Below are positions 32,504-41,000 of a stretch of 49,200 bases of DNA, piece after piece; positions within the stretch are counted from its first letter, which is position 1, and the number at the start of each line of letters is the position of its first letter. This DNA is from Streptomyces hilarionis (GTDB lineage: Bacteria > Actinomycetota > Actinomycetes > Streptomycetales > Streptomycetaceae): NCBI RefSeq assembly GCF_024539675.1, contig NZ_JAHHIT010000075.1, positions 1 through 49,200 of the forward strand, given 5' to 3'. The translations under genes and the position numbers were made by a program. Below the pieces are notes generated by a model, which did not search any database, had not been told where the DNA came from, and saw only the letters and a program-made list of their open reading frames with translations.

Positions 32504-32771
32504 GTCTGCTCGGGCCGCCTTACGTCGTCACGTCGTGGGTGGATGGTGCCTGTGTCTGCGGGTGGTGCGCCGGGTGAGGCCACAGGGGCGTCTCCCGGTG
32601 GGTCCGAAGGCGGCTCCCGGCCGCCGTCCGGGGGTGTTTCCCGGCGGGCGGACGCGAGTGTCTTCCGGCAGGGAGCGTACGACGCCCGCGACGTCCGGGT
32701 GGCCGGAAGGCGGACGCTGTGCCAGGACCGGGGGAATTTCGGGACACACGTGTGGCCCGGAGGCGCACGGC

Positions 32772-33152
32772 TCACGCCGAGAGGGGCTCGGTCCCGTCGT
32801 CCACGGCGTCGGCGAGGTCGCCGTAGACGTCGAACAGCCGGCGCACGCCCAGCGCGCCCAGGACCCGGTTGACGTGGGAGCCGTCGGCAGCGCCGTGCGC
32901 GGGGAGGATCAGCCGCAGCCGGCCCCGGCACGAGCAGATCAGCCGGCGGGCCGCGATCAGGACGCCGACGCCGCTGGAGTCGCAGAAGTACACGTCGGAG
33001 AGGTCCAGGACCAGACGATGGCGACCCTCGGCCACCTCGTCGTGCACCCGTTGCCGCAGCACGGGCGACGTCACCAGGTCCAGCTCGCCCGACACGTGGA
33101 GCACGGCCCATCCGCCCTGCTCGCCGCCGGTCACTGTGAAGGCCACCACCAC
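32772..33152 (-). CDS. STAS-domain anti-sigma factor antagonist
   Basis: This 126-residue protein has the SpoIIAA/RsbV fold: VLHVSGELDLVTSPVLRQRV, LVLDLSDVYFCDSSGVGVLIAARR (phosphorylatable Ser in CDSSGVG) and a C-terminal helix. Unphosphorylated forms release a sigma factor from an RsbW-like kinase. Three consecutive GTGs (33,152; 33,149; 33,146) make the start uncertain. It is divergent from a sigma factor gene across a 334-bp spacer, consistent with a partner-switching pair; the kinase partner is not adjacent, although an RsbW-like gene lies at 25,929-26,456. Confidence 0.87.
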   Translation of the reverse strand: MVVAFTVTGGEQGGWAVLHVSGELDLVTSPVLRQRVHDEVAEGRHRLVLDLSDVYFCDSSGVGVLIAARRLICSCRGRLRLILPAHGAADGSHVNRVLGALGVRRLFDVYGDLADAVDDGTEPLSA

Positions 33153-33486
33153 GCCCTTCGTTCGCTGTAGCTGGCTGGGAACGGAAGCTGTCCCTTCGCT
33201 TCCTTGCAGCGCGGCTGCCCAGCGGCCGTGCCCCGAAACACCGGCGGAAAAACAGGAACCAACGGAAAGAGGCTTGTTTCTGTCATATGCAGTCCGGTTC
33301 GATCCTTATCTGTCGGGTAGGCACCGCCCATACCACCTCCCAACGGACAGGGGGCGCACATTGCAACAAAGGGGCGTGCATTGTCGTACCTGCCGACTAC
33401 ATTCGAGGAGACGGTGGACGCACGCTGGACACACGCACGACCGAGGGACGCACGGCCAAAGGGACGGACACGGGTGAGGGGGCCGC
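33153..33486. other. divergent promoter region (STAS / sigma factor)
   Basis: This 334-bp spacer is less GC-rich than its surroundings. It has AAAAACAGGAACC near 33,249 and a GTTTC...GGGTA pair at about 33,275-33,317 whose spacing is too long for the usual sigma-B-type box. I assign no promoter. Confidence 0.4.
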
Positions 33487-34077
33487 ATGGCGAAAAAGGA
33501 CGCACCGCCCCGCTGGGACCGCAAGATGCAGCAGCGGCTCGCGCGCGGTGAGGCGGCCGCCCTCGGCGAGCTCTACGACCGTTTCGCTTCGCTCGTGCAC
33601 GGTCTCGCGCATCGCGTGCTCGGTGACGAACGGGCGGCGGACGGTATCACCCGCGAGGTCTTCGCCCACCTGTGGGAGCACCCCGACGCCTACGACCCCC
33701 GGCAGGGCCCGCTGCGCACCTGGGTCGCCACGCTGACCCACCGTCTCGCCGTGCAGCGCCTGCACGCCACCGAGACCGCCGCGCTGGCCGAGACCGGCCA
33801 CGGCTCGGCCGAGGCGCGGGAGGAACTCGAGCGCAGGGTGCGGCACGCCTCGGTCGCCGCCCGCGCCGACTACATCGTCCAGGCCATGCCCGCGCCCCTG
33901 CGCGCCGCCCTGGAGCTGGCCTACTTCCAGCGCCGCGACTACCGCCAGACCGCGGCCGACCTCGGCGTCACCGAGGACGAGGCCCGCCGCCGGCTCCGCC
34001 TCGGCCTCCAACTGCTGTCCACGGCCCACGACACCGCGGCCCCCGGGGCCCCGCCCGGATACGGGGGTGCCGCGTGA
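33487..34077 (+). CDS. ECF-like RNA polymerase sigma factor
   Basis: This 196-residue sigma-70 family protein has region 2 (LARGEAAALGELYDRFASLVHGLAHRVLGDERAADGITREVFAHLWEHPDAYD...LRTWVATLTHRLAVQRLH) and region 4 (LRAALELAYFQRRDYRQTAADLGVTEDEARRRLRLGLQLL). No large extension is present, so it is of the ECF/SigK size class. ATG 33,487 has a GAGGGGG site. Its TGA overlaps the GTG of the next gene by four bases (GTGA), coupling it to the candidate anti-sigma factor. Confidence 0.87.
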   Translation: MAKKDAPPRWDRKMQQRLARGEAAALGELYDRFASLVHGLAHRVLGDERAADGITREVFAHLWEHPDAYDPRQGPLRTWVATLTHRLAVQRLHATETAALAETGHGSAEAREELERRVRHASVAARADYIVQAMPAPLRAALELAYFQRRDYRQTAADLGVTEDEARRRLRLGLQLLSTAHDTAAPGAPPGYGGAA

Positions 34078-35552
34078 GCGATGCGAACCCCCGGCTGTCG
34101 TACGACGGCGGCGAGGACGGCGGAGACCGCGGAGGCGGCGAGGACAGGGAAGCCGGGGAAGACAGGGTGCCCACCGCGATGAACGGGCCGCACGACACGA
34201 ACGGACCGGGCGAGCCGGGCGCACCGGGGAGTCCCGGCGACGGCAGCGGCGACGACGGCGGCCGGGACGCCGCCGCGCGCCCCGGTCCCGGCCGCCCGCC
34301 GCGCATACCGCTGCCCCGCGCGTCCGTCGAGGACGGCGGGGCGCCGCTGCCCGCCGCGCCCCCGCCGCCGCTCCGGCTGGAGCACCCGGTCCTGAAGTCG
34401 CTGCTGGGGGCGTGGGCGCTGGCCGCCTGCTCCGCCGAGGAGACGGCCGCCGTCGAGGAGCACCTCGGGGACTGCGGCGCCTGCGCCGACGAGGCACGGC
34501 GGCTGCGCGAGGCCGTCGGCCTGCTCCAGCGCCCCGAGAGCCTCGACCTGGACCCCGGCCTGCGCACCCGTGTGCTCGACGGCTGTCTGACCCGCCGTCC
34601 GCCCCGCATCCCGGTGCCGCCCTGGGCCCAGTCGTACGACGCGGAGACGGCACGGCTGGACGCCCTGCTCCAGGACTTCGGGGACGCCGAGTGGCACGCC
34701 CCCGTGCGACTGCGCTGGTTCCGCGGCCAGGAGGCCACCAGCCGGCGCACCACCGTCGCCGGCGTCATCGCCCATCTCCTGGCGGTGGACGGACTGGTCG
34801 CCCTGGCCCTGGGACTCGACGACCCGCTGGAGACGGGCGCGACGCGGGAGACGGACGGGACGCGCGAGGCGGGCCCCGACGCGGACTCGCCGGGCGCGGT
34901 GGACGGGCCGCCGGGCACCCCGGCGCGCCGCACCGAGGCCTTCTGGGCCGGCTCGCGCTTCCCGCCGACCCGCTCCGTGCGCGGCCCCTGGCGCGAGCAG
35001 ACCCACGCCCTGGTGCGCACGGTGTCCTTCACCGGCGAAGAGGGCCACGGCGCCATGCCGGTGTCCTACGGCGGCTTCGCCCTGCCCCTGCGGGACGCCC
35101 TGCTGGACCGCGCCTTCGAATGCTGGGTGCACGCCGAGGACATCGCCGACGCCGTCGACTACCCCTACGCGCCGCCTGCCCCCCGCCATCTGCACGGCAT
35201 GATCGACCTGGCCGCCCGGATGCTGCCGCAGACGCTCGCGGCGCGCCGCCGCGCCGGGCTCGCCACGCCCTCGCACCACACCCGCCACCTGGTGAGCGCC
35301 GGCCGCCCCGGCCGCAGCCTGCGGCTGGAGATCGAGGGCTCGGGCGGCGGCCAGTGGCTGATCCCCCTGGACTCACCGGCCGCGGTGGGCTCCGCCGACC
35401 ACGAGGTGGCCCATGTGGCCCTGGACGACGTGGAGTTCTGCCGCCTCGCCGCGGGCCATGTGTCGCCCGAGGAGGCGGCGGCGGGTCAGATCGGCGACCG
35501 CGAGGCGATCAGGGACGTGCTGTTCGCGGCGGCGAGCCTGAGCCGGATGTAG
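34074..35552 (+). CDS. soluble zinc-finger anti-sigma factor with MDMPI/DinB-like domain
   Basis: This 492-residue protein has an acidic Gly/Asp-rich N-terminus (1-75) and a Pro-rich stretch. The zinc-finger anti-sigma motif H130-x3-C134-x2-C137 (EEHLGDCGAC) follows, then a large C-terminal domain resembling the mycothiol-dependent maleylpyruvate isomerase N-terminal (DinB-like) fold (WAQSYDAETARLDALLQDFGDAEWH, TTVAGVIAHLLAVDGLVALAL). No transmembrane helix is visible, so it is cytosolic. The GTG start overlaps the sigma stop by 4 nt. By family rule it binds and inhibits the upstream sigma factor; a thiol or mycothiol signal is a possible input, inferred from the fused domain. Confidence 0.83.
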   Translation: MSDANPRLSYDGGEDGGDRGGGEDREAGEDRVPTAMNGPHDTNGPGEPGAPGSPGDGSGDDGGRDAAARPGPGRPPRIPLPRASVEDGGAPLPAAPPPPLRLEHPVLKSLLGAWALAACSAEETAAVEEHLGDCGACADEARRLREAVGLLQRPESLDLDPGLRTRVLDGCLTRRPPRIPVPPWAQSYDAETARLDALLQDFGDAEWHAPVRLRWFRGQEATSRRTTVAGVIAHLLAVDGLVALALGLDDPLETGATRETDGTREAGPDADSPGAVDGPPGTPARRTEAFWAGSRFPPTRSVRGPWREQTHALVRTVSFTGEEGHGAMPVSYGGFALPLRDALLDRAFECWVHAEDIADAVDYPYAPPAPRHLHGMIDLAARMLPQTLAARRRAGLATPSHHTRHLVSAGRPGRSLRLEIEGSGGGQWLIPLDSPAAVGSADHEVAHVALDDVEFCRLAAGHVSPEEAAAGQIGDREAIRDVLFAAASLSRM

Positions 35553-35602
35553 GGGCCGCCGCTGCGGAAAGCGCGCAACCGCCGGCCCGCCGGAACCGCT
35601 AG

Positions 35603-35793
35603 GGCGTGTTTCGAAAGTAGCGTCGTCCGCCCGGAGGGCGGGCCCGGCGGCGTCTGGTGCGTGCGATCGCAAGGCGGAGGGTCACCCCGATACTGGTTGT
35701 ATCGGGGTGATCCCGACAACGCGGCTGGGGGTGCCCCCTCCGGGGGAGTGCGTGCCAGGCGTCGCCGGGCAGACGGGACTATCGAAACACGCC
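35603..35793. mobile_element. 191-bp MITE-like element with CTAG target duplication
   Basis: Left end GGCGTGTTTCGAAAGT (35,603-35,618) and right end ACTATCGAAACACGCC (35,778-35,793) are 16-bp inverted repeats with one mismatch. Both are flanked by CTAG (35,599-35,602 and 35,794-35,797), the target duplication expected of IS5-family ISL2/IS427-like elements. It has no transposase, and so looks like a non-autonomous derivative. An internal perfect 12-bp inverted repeat lies at 35,682-35,710. Its right CTAG includes the purU stop codon TAG. Confidence 0.8.
35682..35710. repeat. perfect 12-bp inverted repeat inside the MITE-like element
   Basis: TCACCCCGATAC (35,682-35,693) and GTATCGGGGTGA (35,699-35,710) are separated by TGGTT, able to form a strong hairpin in RNA or a cruciform. 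As purU is transcribed leftwards, this could act as its terminator. Confidence 0.85.
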
Positions 35794-36678
35794 CTAGGCG
35801 AAGACGACCGTCCGCCGGCCGTTGAGCAGGATGCGGCGCTCCGCATGCCACTTGACGGCCCTGGCCAGCGCCTGGCACTCCACGTCCCGCCCGATGGCGA
35901 CGAGTTGGTCGGGGGTGACGCCGTGGCCCACCCGCTCGACCTCCTGCTCGATGATCGGCCCCTCGTCGAGGTCGGCCGTCACGTAGTGCGCCGTCGCGCC
36001 GATCAGCTTCACGCCCCGCGCGTGCGCCTGGTGGTACGGCTTCGCGCCCTTGAAGCTCGGCAGGAAGGAGTGGTGGATGTTGATGATGCGGCCGCTGAGC
36101 TGCTTGCACAGGTCGTCGGAGAGGACCTGCATGTAGCGGGCGAGGACGACCAGTTCGACGTCCTGCTCGCGGACCAGCTCCAGCAGCCGTGCCTCGGCCT
36201 GCGCCTTGTTCTCCTTCGTCACCGGGATGTGGTGGAAGGGGATGTTGTACGAGCCCACGAGCTCGGCGAAGTCGGTGTGGTTGGACACCACGGCCGCGAT
36301 CTCCACCGGGAGCGCGCCGATGCTGGCGCGGAACAACAGGTCGTTCAGGCAGTGCCCGAACTTGCTGACCATGAGGACGATGCGCATCCGGTCGTCGGCC
36401 CGGTTGATCTGCCAGTCCATGTGGAACGAGTCGCCGATCGCGGCGAAGCTCGCCCGCAGCTTGTCCACGGTCACCGGGGACTCGGCGGAGAAGTGGACGC
36501 GCAGGAAGAACAGACCCGTGTCGTGGTCGCCGAACTGCTGACTGTCCTCGATGTTGCAGCCGGTCATGAAGAGGTAGCTCGACACGGCGTGCACGATGCC
36601 CTGCTTGTCGGGGCAGGAGAGCGTGAGGACGTACTGGTCGGCGGGGGTCGCCGGGGCTCGGCCGGACTGCGCGTTCAT
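35794..36678 (-). CDS. purU: formyltetrahydrofolate deformylase
   Basis: This 294-residue protein has an N-terminal ACT domain (YVLTLSCPDKQGIVHAVSSYLFMTGCNIEDSQQFGDHDTGLFFLRVHF). The C-terminal formyltransferase-like domain has VSNHTDFAELV, IINIHHSFLPSFKGAKPYHQAHARGVKLIGATAHYVTADLDEGPIIEQ, which carries the catalytic Asn, His and Asp. It hydrolyses 10-formyl-THF to formate and THF, balancing one-carbon units and purine synthesis. The ATG at 36,678 begins MNAQSGR. The stop TAG at 35,794-35,796 is inside the CTAG duplication of the mobile element, so the insertion is exactly at the end of the gene. Confidence 0.95.
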   Translation of the reverse strand: MNAQSGRAPATPADQYVLTLSCPDKQGIVHAVSSYLFMTGCNIEDSQQFGDHDTGLFFLRVHFSAESPVTVDKLRASFAAIGDSFHMDWQINRADDRMRIVLMVSKFGHCLNDLLFRASIGALPVEIAAVVSNHTDFAELVGSYNIPFHHIPVTKENKAQAEARLLELVREQDVELVVLARYMQVLSDDLCKQLSGRIINIHHSFLPSFKGAKPYHQAHARGVKLIGATAHYVTADLDEGPIIEQEVERVGHGVTPDQLVAIGRDVECQALARAVKWHAERRILLNGRRTVVFA

Positions 36679-36833
36679 GCCCGACAGGGTCGCATACCGC
36701 CCGGCGGCGTGGACAACCCGTCCCGCAGGGCGGAACGAGGCGGCCGCCCCGCGCCCCCGCCCGGCTCGCGCCCCCGAGCCGCCCGCCGAGCCATGCGCCG
36801 AGCCGTGCGCCGAGCCGCCAGGCACGCAGGCCG

Positions 36834-37280
36834 CTAAGCCGCCCGCGTCATGATCCGCAGGACCTCCAGCGTCCGCGGCGGCGCGTCCGGGTCGTCGCCG
36901 TCGCTCGCCGCCATGCGCACGTGCGCGTCGCGTGCCGCCCGCACCGCGTCCGGCCACGCCTGGTGGTCGACGTACGCGGAGACGGGGGCGTCCGGCCCGA
37001 CCTGGTGCATGATCCGCAGCACGCGCAGCACGGCGGTGTCGACCAGGGCCGCCTCCTGCGAGTCGCGGAAGATCGTCCCGACGTACTTCTCGGCGGACCA
37101 GTTGTCGAGCCAGGTGTCCTCGACCAGGCGGTACACGGCGTCGGTGACGTCCCCGTACCCCTCGACGCCGGCCAGCCAGACGTTCTGCTGGAACGCCGGA
37201 TCGGAGAGCATGTGCAGCGCGGAGCGCACATTGCTGCGCCAGCGCCACCACGGCATGTCGTTGAGTGGCATGCCGCCCAT
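36834..37280 (-). CDS. SCO4402-family protein
   Basis: This protein of about 148 residues has the conserved stretch PWWRWRSNVRSALHMLSDPAFQQNVWLAGVEGYGDVTDAVYRLVEDTWLDNWSAEKYVGTIF. I recognise it as the Streptomyces SCO4402 family, of unknown function. No transmembrane or catalytic motif is evident. ATG 37,280 (MGGMPL) is preferred; a longer start at 37,379 would add a basic tail. It lies 155 bp beyond the purU start and is transcribed in the same direction, so it probably precedes purU in one unit. Confidence 0.82.
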   Translation of the reverse strand: MGGMPLNDMPWWRWRSNVRSALHMLSDPAFQQNVWLAGVEGYGDVTDAVYRLVEDTWLDNWSAEKYVGTIFRDSQEAALVDTAVLRVLRIMHQVGPDAPVSAYVDHQAWPDAVRAARDAHVRMAASDGDDPDAPPRTLEVLRIMTRAA

Positions 37281-37452
37281 GGTGAACGAGCGACGGCCGC
37301 GACGGGAAGAGTTCTCCGAACCTTGCACGGTCACCGATCGTACGTTTCGTCGCCCCAGGAGCTTCACGGACCCCGGCAATTCACCTTCCCGTCACCGTCC
37401 GTCGACCGAGGGTCACTCCCGGGTTGGTGATGTGACGGAATCGTGCGTGTCC

Positions 37453-38847
37453 ATGACCGGCAGGCGACGCACGTCCACGCGAGGCACCTTCCTCCCCAGG
37501 TCCTTCCGCTTCACCAGGTCCGTCAGAGCAGCCGCCCTCTCGGCGGGCGCACTGACCGCCTGCGCGTCGCTCGCCGTCGGCTGCGGGGTCGTCCCCGGCA
37601 CCACGGGGGGTTCCGGGGACGACCCGATCGTCGTGATGACGTGGGCGCCCGAGGGGACGTCCGCGACCAACAAGCCGGGCATGCCCGCCTTCGCCCGCGC
37701 CTACGCCCGCTGGATCAACGCGGCCGGAGGCCTGAACGGCCGCAAGCTCAAGGTCCTGACCTGCAACGAGGGCAACGACTCGGTGTCCACCGCGAAGTGC
37801 GCCCGGAGGGCCGTCACGGAGCACGCGGTCGCCGTCGTCGGCTCCTACAGCCAGCACTCCGACTCCTTCTTCCCGCACCTGGAAGGCGCCGGCATCGCCT
37901 ACATCGGCGGCTACGGCGTCACGAACGCCGAGTTCACCAGCCCGCTGTCGTATCCGGTCAACGGCGGCCAGTCCTCGCTGCTGGCGGGCCTCGGCAAGGA
38001 GCTCGCCGCGAGCTGCGGCCCCGTCTCGCTGGTCCGCCCCGACACCATCGCGGGCGACTCGCTGCCCACGATGCTCGACGCCGGGCTGACGGCGGGCGGA
38101 CACCACGAGGCCGTCGACGAGCGGGCGCCCGAGGACGCCACCGAGTACGCGGCACAGGCCGAGACCGCCCTGACGCACGCCAACGGCGGCGGCGGCACGC
38201 GGACCGGGACCGGGGCGGCCGGGCAGGGCGGGGAGAAGGAGAACGGGGGCGCGGGCGCGGGCGGGAAGGACAAGGGCTGTGTGGTCACCGCGCTCGGGGA
38301 CCGCACCAGCACCTTCATGGACTCCTTCCGCCGCACCCGCGACGACCATCCCGAGGTGCGCACCGCCACCGTCCTCGGCAGCGTCGACCAGACGGTGATC
38401 GACGCGGCCGGCGCCGGATCCGGGCCCTTCGAGGGCGCGTACGTCACGGGCTGGTACCCGGCGGCGAACGACCCCGCCTGGGCGCCGATGAAGAAGGTGA
38501 TCAGCGAGGCGGCCTTCTCCGACACCCGGATCGACCCGGCCGACACCGGCGTGCAGACCACCTGGATCGCCTACACCGTGTTCCGGCAGGCCGTGGAGTC
38601 GCTGGCCGGCGGCGACGTGAACGCCGACACCGTGCGCGGCGCGCTCGACGACGGACTGCGGATCACCACGGGCGGCCTCACCCCCACCCTGCGCTGGCAG
38701 TTCTCCGCCCCGCTCGCCTCCATCGGCTTCCCCCGCCTGGTCAACGCCGACGTCACCGTGCAGAAGGTGCGCGAGGGCCGGCTCGTCGCGGCCCGCAAGG
38801 GCTTCGTCGACATGACGAAGATCCTCCAGAAGGCGGACGTGGACTGA
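37453..38847 (+). CDS. extracellular ligand-binding lipoprotein (branched-chain amino-acid type)
   Basis: The protein has 464 residues. A basic N-terminus, a hydrophobic segment (AAALSAGALTACASLAVG) and the lipobox LAVGC form a lipoprotein signal. The body has the periplasmic-binding-protein-I fold of LivJ-like proteins (GMPAFARAYARWINAAGGLNGRKLKVLTCNEGND; AVVGSYSQHSDSFFPHLEGAGIAYIGGYG). A Gly-rich, Lys/Glu-rich insertion interrupts it (about residues 250-275). No ABC permease or ATPase is adjacent, so it may be a sensor or lone receptor. ATG 37,453 is preferred over GTG 37,432; neither has an ideal Shine-Dalgarno. Confidence 0.83.
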   Translation: MTGRRRTSTRGTFLPRSFRFTRSVRAAALSAGALTACASLAVGCGVVPGTTGGSGDDPIVVMTWAPEGTSATNKPGMPAFARAYARWINAAGGLNGRKLKVLTCNEGNDSVSTAKCARRAVTEHAVAVVGSYSQHSDSFFPHLEGAGIAYIGGYGVTNAEFTSPLSYPVNGGQSSLLAGLGKELAASCGPVSLVRPDTIAGDSLPTMLDAGLTAGGHHEAVDERAPEDATEYAAQAETALTHANGGGGTRTGTGAAGQGGEKENGGAGAGGKDKGCVVTALGDRTSTFMDSFRRTRDDHPEVRTATVLGSVDQTVIDAAGAGSGPFEGAYVTGWYPAANDPAWAPMKKVISEAAFSDTRIDPADTGVQTTWIAYTVFRQAVESLAGGDVNADTVRGALDDGLRITTGGLTPTLRWQFSAPLASIGFPRLVNADVTVQKVREGRLVAARKGFVDMTKILQKADVD

Positions 38848-38881
38848 CCGCGGCGGCGGCCCGCTCCGCACGGGGGCCGGG

Positions 38882-40789
38882 TCACAGCTGCGTGGGGCCT
38901 CGCTGGGTGAGGCCGTACTTCTTCGCGATCTCGTTCCAGAGCTGCGCGGCCCGGGTCTTCTGGGCGCTGGCGGTGCCGCTCGCCCGGTTGCCGGCCTGCG
39001 CCTCCCCGGTCGCCCGGGCCGAGCCCTTCCGGCAGTTCTTCTTCTTGTCGCCGGCGACCTGGTCGGCCCAGGCGGCGTAGTGGTCGTCGGCCGAGGCGGA
39101 CGCCTGCCAGGCCTTGGTGAGGGCGGCGGTCAGCGCTTCGTGGTCCGGCAGCCGGTCGACCTTCAGCCCGGACAGCTTCGTGACCAGGCCGGTGCGCTGC
39201 TGGGCCGCGTCCCGCAGGTCCGCGGCCGCCTGGGAGAGGTTGCCGCACGCCTTCACCGAGGCCACCGCGCTGATCACGCTGGCCCGGCTGCTGCCGCTGT
39301 CGGCGAGCAGCTTGTCCAGCTCGACGGCCTGCTGCCGGGCCCCGTCGGTGGACGTCGACGCGGATCCCCCGGCGACCGGGGACGACGCGGCGACGGTCTT
39401 GTCGTCGCCGCCCTTGTCCCCGCCGCCGCCCGCGAGCAGCGCGCCCGCGCCGATCCCGACGACCGCGAGCGCCACGCCGATCGCCGCGAACAGCGGCACA
39501 CGGGAGCGGCGACGGCCGTCGCCCGCGCCGTCGTCGTCGTGGGCCGCGCGTCTGCCGCCCGTCGCCGGGCCGCCGGGCGGGATGTGGGAGGGCTGCCCGT
39601 ACGAGGGCCGGGGAGAGCGGGCGGCCGGTCCGGCCGCGTAGCCCTGCGGGCCGTGCCCGGGGCCGTCCGGCTCGCTGAAGCGCGGGAGCTGCTGCGTGGA
39701 CCCGGCCTGGCCGTCGCCGCCCGGTCCGCCGCGGAAGAGGTTCTCGAAGCCGGCGGGCGGCTGTCCGTCCCCGCCGCCCTGGCCCGGGACGGGCGGGATG
39801 TACTGGGTGGCCTCGGAGTCGGGGTGCGCGCCCGGCTGACCGCCCGGGAAGGCTCCGGCGCCGGACGCCTGCGGCGCGGCGTCGCGCGGGGTGCGGCCCA
39901 GGAAATGGGTCGACTCGGCCGGGCTCTCGGGCGGCAGCGCGCCCGGCGCGACCGGCGGGAGGTACTGCGTCGCGCCCTCGTCGGCCCGGGCGGCCGGGAC
40001 CGGCGGTATGTACTGGGTCGCGCCCTCGTCCGCGGGGACCGGGGGTATGTACTGGGTGGCCCCATCGTCGGCCGGGACGGGCGGTATGTACTGCGTCGCG
40101 CCCTCGTCGCCCGGGGGCACGGCCGGCGGCAGCGGCGCGCTGCGGCCGTACGCGGCGCCTCCCGGGGCCGGCGCGCCCTCCGGCGGCAGCGGGCCCGCCC
40201 CCGTCGGGGAGGCGCCGTTCCACGGCGCCTGGGGGCCGTTCCACGGGTCCTGCTGCCCGGCCTGCCCCGGATGGCCCGGCTGGTGCGTCCCGCCGTGCGG
40301 GCGCCCCGGGTCCGGCTGGTCGGCGGGAAGCGGCCAGCCCTGGCCCGGCTGCTGGGGGGCCGACGTCTGCCGGTCGGGGCCCCAGGGCTGCCCCCAGGTC
40401 TGCCCGCCGGCCGGCGCCTGCCCACCGCCGTCCGGCTGCCCGTAGTCCTGACTCCCGTAGTCCTGGCTCCCGTACCCCTGTGGCCCGGACTGCTGCTGCG
40501 GTTGCTGCTGCGGCTGCGCTGCGGGCTGCCCGTAGGACGGCTGCCCGTAGTGCTGCTGCCCGTACTCCTGCCGTCCCGGGTCCGGCTGTCCGTACGGCTG
40601 GGACGGGTCGGGCCGGTGGGCGCCGTAGCCGTCGGCGTGCCCGCCCTGCTGCGGTCCCGGCCGGGCCCCCGGTCGCGGCACGTTCGGCGTCGTTCCCGGC
40701 AGCAGGGGTTCCCCGCCGTCGGAGGGCAGCACGATGCCTTCGCGCGCGGGCTGCGCCGAGGGCTCCTCGCCCTGTCCACTCTGCGTCAC
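38882..40789 (-). CDS. Pro/Gln-rich membrane protein with ATQYIPP repeats
   Basis: This 635-residue protein has a long disordered cytoplasmic N-terminus rich in Pro, Gln and Gly. Within it are repeated (D/E)GATQYIPPVP-type units: three in a row, then a variant ATQYLPP, and a further copy EATQYIPP, in addition to STQQLPR. One transmembrane segment (about residues 430-455, VPLFAAIGVALAVVGIGAGALLAG) follows, then an extracellular domain with a Cys pair (KACGNL and KKNCRKG) and helical content. GTG start with AGGAG upstream. I do not know its function. Repeated ATQ(Y/L) sites resemble Ser/Thr-kinase or FHA-reader targets, suggesting a phospho-scaffold (inference). Confidence 0.82.
   Translation of the reverse strand: MTQSGQGEEPSAQPAREGIVLPSDGGEPLLPGTTPNVPRPGARPGPQQGGHADGYGAHRPDPSQPYGQPDPGRQEYGQQHYGQPSYGQPAAQPQQQPQQQSGPQGYGSQDYGSQDYGQPDGGGQAPAGGQTWGQPWGPDRQTSAPQQPGQGWPLPADQPDPGRPHGGTHQPGHPGQAGQQDPWNGPQAPWNGASPTGAGPLPPEGAPAPGGAAYGRSAPLPPAVPPGDEGATQYIPPVPADDGATQYIPPVPADEGATQYIPPVPAARADEGATQYLPPVAPGALPPESPAESTHFLGRTPRDAAPQASGAGAFPGGQPGAHPDSEATQYIPPVPGQGGGDGQPPAGFENLFRGGPGGDGQAGSTQQLPRFSEPDGPGHGPQGYAAGPAARSPRPSYGQPSHIPPGGPATGGRRAAHDDDGAGDGRRRSRVPLFAAIGVALAVVGIGAGALLAGGGGDKGGDDKTVAASSPVAGGSASTSTDGARQQAVELDKLLADSGSSRASVISAVASVKACGNLSQAAADLRDAAQQRTGLVTKLSGLKVDRLPDHEALTAALTKAWQASASADDHYAAWADQVAGDKKKNCRKGSARATGEAQAGNRASGTASAQKTRAAQLWNEIAKKYGLTQRGPTQL
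39780..40110 (-). repeat. ATQYIPP coding repeats
   Basis: Several copies of a 33-42 bp coding unit (GATQYIPPVP) lie here: three consecutive copies, one variant ATQYLPP, and a separate later copy (about 39,790). Each keeps Thr-Gln-Tyr/Leu-x-Pro-Pro. Confidence 0.7.
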
Positions 40790-41000
40790 CGGGGCTCCTA
40801 CGAATGGGGGACTGTCGCAATCGTCGGCTCACGCTACCGGGTCCCCGGAACCCCGTGCTACGCAGCTCAGGACGTGACCTCCGGCTTCGGCGCCGGACAG
40901 TGACGTTCCCGACAGATCCGGAGCGCCGTGCGCCGCGTCCGCCGCCGCCCCGAGGACGGACGGCGTTCTCCGCACGTTCACGCAGCGGCGCCCCGCCCGT

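Noticed and set aside
33275..33317. GTTTC and GGGTA as a sigma-B-type promoter
   Set aside because: The spacing between the two elements is about 35 bp, far longer than the 14-16 bp expected.
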